14,790 nt of DNA from contig JAFGKO010000077.1 of assembly GCA_016928525.1 (NCBI GenBank), forward strand, positions 1 to 14,790, written 5' to 3'. Within the stretch, counting starts at the first letter, position 1. Every line of letters begins with the position of its first letter. This DNA comes from Anaerolineales bacterium (GTDB taxonomy: Bacteria > Chloroflexota > Anaerolineae > Anaerolineales > Villigracilaceae). Shown one piece after another: positions 11,736-14,790 of the stretch. A model generated the notes under the pieces. That model saw only the letters and a program-made list of their open reading frames with translations. It did not search any database and was not told the DNA's origin. The position numbers were made by a program, and so were the translations under genes.

Positions 11736-13119
11736 TTGGCATTGTCCACGGCCAATACAGGCTCATGCCTGGACCGCGGAAGAAGATACCGATGATGGTC
11801 AGTACAATGAAGGACACAAAAACAAACGTGACAATAAAGATTACACGCTCTTCGGTGATGGCTTTGAAGGCTTTCACCATCCATTCATCCAGCAAGAGGA
11901 GCGGCAACAACAAGATGGCAAGTGGGATAAGACCGTTCGAGATCAGCGCAGGCCAGGTCGGCAGCCAGGCGGTCCAATCGAGAACGAATTCGTCCAGCAG
12001 CACCCAGATAGGCGTAAGCATGACCGCCAGTCCTGCTGCTAGGGCTGTGAGCGCCCGCCCACGCCGCGAGCGGAAGTAGACACCTACGCTGGTCTGCTCC
12101 ACATCGAAAAAGGGCAGCAGGAAGATGCCCAGTCCCGCCAGCGCTGGCAGGATCACACCCGCCACCAGCGGGTGGAAGTGCAGCAACAACTCCTGCAAGC
12201 CCAGGAAATACCAGGGCGCTTTGGCGGGATTCGGGCTGACATCCGGGTTGGCAATCCCTTCCAGGGGCGCAGGCACCAGCATCGAGAAGACCAGCAATAC
12301 CGCGATCCAACCGACAGCGAAGACCATTTCCTTGTTGACCAGGTGCGGGATGGTGGTCACACGTTCGGGTTTTGGCTCTTCAGTTTGATCTATGCCCTTG
12401 GGCAAAGTCAAACCACCGTCCTTTCGGACGCGCCAGAAATGGTAGGACATCAGGCCGAAAATCAACATGGGAATGAAAGAGATATGCATCGAATAGAAGT
12501 TGAGCAGCGTATTCGCGCCCACTTCGGGCCCGCCCAATGCCAGGCGTGTGAGCCATTCACCGATCAGCGGCACATAGCTGATGATGCTGGTTCCAACCGT
12601 GATAGCCCAGTAGGCCAGTTGGTCCCAGGGCAGCAGGTAGCCTGTAAAGTTGGAGGCCAACACCAACACCAGCATGGCAACGCCAATCAGCCAGTTCAGT
12701 TCACGCGGTGGTCGGTACGAACCGGTCAAGAAGACGCGCACCAGATGCAAGACCGCGATCACCACCAACAGGTTGGCCGACCAGTGATGCAAATTCCGCA
12801 CCAGTTCGCCGAACCAGACGTTCGAGCGCAGTTCTAGGATATTGAGATAAGCCTGTGGCGCGGCGGGCGTGTAATTGTTGAGCAGGATCACACCCGTCAG
12901 CCCCAGGACCATCATCAATACCGCAGACAGCCCTCCCAGCCCCCAGGTGTGCGTCCAACGCAGGGTGCTGACGGGTACCTTGGCGGGGTGCAGGTGCAGG
13001 ATCAGACTGTCCATCACACGGCGCATGCGCCCGCGGTCGTCTTCCGGCATGGCTTCAGGCACCAAGCGTTCGCGCATCCGTTCCAGTAGGGATTTTGGTT
13101 CTGTCGATTGTTCCGTCAT
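11722..13119 (-). CDS. Cytochrome b of a b6f-like quinol:cytochrome c oxidoreductase
   Basis: The 465-residue diheme membrane subunit oxidises quinol and carries the Q cycle. The start ATG at 13119 has AAGGAG 7 nt upstream; an earlier in-frame start lacks one. The heme ligands are His111 and His125 in helix B (14 apart) and His212 and His227 in helix D (15 apart). Spacing of 15 in helix D is the b6f-type pattern, whereas mitochondrial-type bc1 has 14. The subunit IV-like half follows in the same chain, with APWYFLGLQELL (301-312) at the quinol-oxidation site. The usual PEWY/PDWY acid is replaced by Ala301, a variant I recall from other non-photosynthetic lineages. Further membrane helices lie at about 320-340, 355-378, 390-412 and 425-447. 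It is the first gene of the operon; a divergent DUF2202 gene lies upstream. Confidence 0.94.
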   Translation of the reverse strand: MTEQSTEPKSLLERMRERLVPEAMPEDDRGRMRRVMDSLILHLHPAKVPVSTLRWTHTWGLGGLSAVLMMVLGLTGVILLNNYTPAAPQAYLNILELRSNVWFGELVRNLHHWSANLLVVIAVLHLVRVFLTGSYRPPRELNWLIGVAMLVLVLASNFTGYLLPWDQLAYWAITVGTSIISYVPLIGEWLTRLALGGPEVGANTLLNFYSMHISFIPMLIFGLMSYHFWRVRKDGGLTLPKGIDQTEEPKPERVTTIPHLVNKEMVFAVGWIAVLLVFSMLVPAPLEGIANPDVSPNPAKAPWYFLGLQELLLHFHPLVAGVILPALAGLGIFLLPFFDVEQTSVGVYFRSRRGRALTALAAGLAVMLTPIWVLLDEFVLDWTAWLPTWPALISNGLIPLAILLLPLLLLDEWMVKAFKAITEERVIFIVTFVFVSFIVLTIIGIFFRGPGMSLYWPWTMPTVVH

Positions 13120-13211
13120 ACGTTGCTCCTTGGTTGTAACAGTAATGGGACAGTTTAACAACTGAACTTGGACAGACCATGAAGATTATTTGAAGGTTTT
13201 GTAAAGAAGTA

Positions 13212-13351
13212 ATCGTTGGTCGAGTAGCCGCATAGCGGTGTATCGAGACCAACAGATGCTTGCAAATGAAAGATTTCATGAAGCCTGTTGGTCTCCCTGG
13301 CCCGGAACGCCAGGACGGGCAATACAGGCTTCGCCTTACTCGACCAACGAT
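13212..13351. repeat. Inverted pair of REP-like palindromes (140 bp)
   Basis: The outer ends ATCGTTGGTCGAGTA (13212-13226) and TACTCGACCAACGAT (13337-13351) are perfect 15-bp inverted repeats. Inside, GAGACCAACAG (13245-13255) pairs with CTGTTGGTCTC (13285-13295), and AAGCCTGT (13281-13288) pairs with ACAGGCTT (13324-13331). Each half is itself a palindrome running from GTTGGTCGAGTA to GAGACCAAC, so two REP-like units face each other with about 30 bp between. This resembles REP doublets mobilised by RAYT (Y1) transposases; none is encoded here. Confidence 0.75.
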
Positions 13352-13492
13352 GAAACATGTGTCAAAAATTTTGCGCAACCTTACCCAAAAATTTACTTTT
13401 TCTTTACATTCGATTGCTACCATAGAGCCAAGTTGCACAGAAATAGCAACTTACGCAAACCAAAATTACAAATAAACCTTTTGGAGGTAACC
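13352..13492 (+). promoter_or_regulatory. Leader region of the DUF2202 gene
   Basis: This AT-rich 141-bp stretch precedes the DUF2202 start and is likely to hold its promoter, though I see no convincing -35/-10 pair. A small hairpin, AAGTTGC (13430-13436) with GCAACTT (13446-13452), lies about 40 nt before the start. TTTGGAGG is an excellent ribosome-binding site. The cytochrome b promoter should lie on the other strand in 13120-13211, but I could not place it. Confidence 0.35.
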
Positions 13493-14662
13493 ATGTTGAA
13501 CAACCTAAAAAATATCTTGATCGGCGTATTCTCCGCCATCATTGTTGTGGCCGTCGGCGCAAGCGCCTACACAGCCTTTGCGTCTCCTGACAGCAACGAA
13601 CCTGCCGCTCCATCCCTCACTGCCGATTATGGGAATGGCAATGGAAACGGAGGAACGGGTATTGGCCAAACCAGCAATGGTAATGGCACTGGCACATCCG
13701 TGCTCGATGTCCCCGCTTCCGACCTGAGCCCCGAAGAAACCGCAGCCCTGCTCTTCATGCGTGAAGAAGAAAAACTGGCCCGTGACGTTTACAACGCCCT
13801 GTACGAAGTCTGGGGACAGCCCACCTTCACGAACATTGCATCCAGTGAACAGGCGCACATGGACGAGGTCAAGCTGTTGCTCGATCGCTACAATCTGGCG
13901 GACCCTGCCCTCATGCCCGGTTCATTCACGGACCCGAGCCTGCAATCGTTATATGACCAGCTCGTGGCTCAGGGTTCCATCTCCCTCGCAGACGCCCTTA
14001 AAGTTGGCGCGGCCATCGAAGAAATCGACATCCTCGATCTGCAAGAACGCCTGGCTCAGACCGACAATGCAGACCTGCAACAAGTCTTCAACAATCTGAT
14101 GATGGGCTCCTACAATCACCTGAACGCCTTCACCAGCGCTCTGTTGACCCAGACCGGCGAAAATTACCAGCCGCAGTACCTGAGCGCGGAAGCCTATGCC
14201 GCCATTGTCACGGGTCAAAGCGGGAACGGCAATCAGGGCACATCAGGCAATGGTCAAAGTGGTCAGGGCGCACAAGGTCAAGGTGGCAACGGCTACCGTG
14301 GCGGACAGAACAACCAGTTCGCAGGCGTAACCAGCGCTGGTGTTCCGCAAAGCAACGTAGACATCACAGGCGCAAGCATCATCACTGGCACTGTCAGCGC
14401 TTACGATCTGGTCAGCCTGACCGTCCAGACCAGCGACGGACAAATCGTAGTTGTGCAGCTTGGCAATTCACAATATGCCAACAGCATCGGCTTCTACCCG
14501 CAAATCGGACAGAGCATCTCGGTTTACGGCTTCCCCGGCGATCAGGGTCTGTTCAGCGCCATCAGCATCACCTTGGACGGCCAGACCTATGCCTTCCGCG
14601 ACGAACTCGGCCGCCCATTATGGGCCGGTGGTCGCGGCAACGGGCGTGGCGGGAACCACTAA
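13493..14662 (+). CDS. Exported DUF2202 ferritin-like protein with C-terminal beta domain
   Basis: The protein has 389 residues from the ATG at 13493, chosen for the GGAGG 4 nt upstream and the signal sequence (about 5-30) that follows; the frame stays open further upstream through a repeat but without a ribosome-binding site. A Gly/Asn-rich linker (46-68) leads to a DUF2202 domain (about 75-225). That domain has ferritin-like Glu and His residues: MREEEKLARDVY (89-100), SEQAHMDEV (118-126), AIEEIDI (174-180) and SYNHLNAF (206-213). These could hold a di-iron site, which is inference. A second Gly/Gln/Asn-rich linker (241-276) joins a C-terminal beta-rich domain (about 285-370, GASIITGTVSAYDLVSLTVQTSDGQIVVVQLG) of OB- or DUF5666-like appearance, followed by a Gly/Arg-rich tail. 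The substrate is unknown; iron handling or oxidative-stress defence is one possibility. Confidence 0.85.
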   Translation: MLNNLKNILIGVFSAIIVVAVGASAYTAFASPDSNEPAAPSLTADYGNGNGNGGTGIGQTSNGNGTGTSVLDVPASDLSPEETAALLFMREEEKLARDVYNALYEVWGQPTFTNIASSEQAHMDEVKLLLDRYNLADPALMPGSFTDPSLQSLYDQLVAQGSISLADALKVGAAIEEIDILDLQERLAQTDNADLQQVFNNLMMGSYNHLNAFTSALLTQTGENYQPQYLSAEAYAAIVTGQSGNGNQGTSGNGQSGQGAQGQGGNGYRGGQNNQFAGVTSAGVPQSNVDITGASIITGTVSAYDLVSLTVQTSDGQIVVVQLGNSQYANSIGFYPQIGQSISVYGFPGDQGLFSAISITLDGQTYAFRDELGRPLWAGGRGNGRGGNH

Positions 14663-14714
14663 AAAGCCATACCAACAGAATAGAAGTAAAAGCATTCTCC
14701 TTCTGGGGTTGTCC

Positions 14715-14770
14715 AAAAAGGGTGAGAAAAAAGGGTAAAAGGGGGCAGAAAAAGCAAAAGGCAAAAAAAC
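14715..14770. other. Purine-rich tract after the DUF2202 gene
   Basis: The plus strand is almost entirely A and G over more than 50 bases, with runs such as AAAAAAGGG and AAAAGGGGG. No coding frame is credible. It may simply be a non-coding spacer. Confidence 0.5.
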
Positions 14771-14790
14771 TGGCGGTCACTGGAGCGCCA
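14763..14790 (-). terminator. Probable minus-strand terminator at the window edge
   Basis: TGGCG (14771-14775) pairs with CGCCA (14786-14790), with two further pairs inside after a G-G mismatch. On the minus strand the hairpin is followed by a run of seven U (14769-14763). It would terminate a minus-strand gene lying beyond the window. The stem may extend past the edge. Confidence 0.45.

Noticed and set aside
13238..13492. N-terminal extension of the DUF2202 protein
   Set aside because: The frame is open but runs through the REP-like doublet and an AT-rich leader. The ATG at 13493 has a strong GGAGG and is followed directly by a signal sequence.

Overview
The window looks like chromosomal DNA of a bacterium from the Chloroflexota, most likely class Anaerolineae. 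I infer this from the gene repertoire (a lipoprotein-type ABC adaptor, a b6f-like quinol oxidase complex with a multiheme cytochrome c, DUF2202 and DUF2680-like exported proteins) and from the many intergenic palindromes. No marker gene proves the assignment.

Layout. (1) 1-1804, plus strand: the 3' end of purB and a complete purA, the enzymes on either side of adenylosuccinate. Two related 22-nt palindromes sit at their junction. (2) 1805-2295, no protein gene: three tandem class I cyclic-di-GMP (GEMM) aptamer domains on the minus strand, with a 22-bp terminator hairpin upstream and a U-tailed terminator hairpin downstream. No same-strand ORF follows them, so they look like a stand-alone aptamer RNA or a switch controlling antisense transcription into purA. 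(3) 2296-7964, minus strand: a four-gene MacB-like ABC operon, in transcription order ATPase, ATPase fused to a cyclic-nucleotide-binding-like domain, 809-aa FtsX-type permease, and lipoprotein adaptor. (4) 7965-8738: a divergent TetR-family regulator. The shared intergenic region holds a near-consensus promoter for the ABC operon overlapped by a perfect palindromic operator. (5) 8983-9477, minus: a small exported DUF2680-like protein. A possible further operator of the same TetR protein lies at its promoter. (6) 9578-13119, minus: a quinol:cytochrome c oxidoreductase operon in the order cytochrome b, Rieske protein, triheme cytochrome c. (7) 13120-13492: a divergent intergenic region with an inverted pair of REP-like palindromes. 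(8) 13493-14662, plus: an exported DUF2202 ferritin-like protein, then a purine-rich tract and a hairpin at the window end.

How the parts work together. The purine genes make AMP from IMP and PurA consumes GTP, which is also the precursor of c-di-GMP; the adjacent c-di-GMP aptamers may therefore be a link, but this is inference. The TetR gene and ABC operon form a classic self-contained efflux or lipid/peptide-handling module. The cytochrome b, Rieske and cytochrome c genes encode a complete alternative complex III.

The most unusual item is the orphan triple c-di-GMP aptamer array at 1843-2108. Next are the ABC ATPase-CNBD fusion with altered signature and phosphate-binding motifs, and the spread of palindromic repeats, one of which lies inside a coding sequence.
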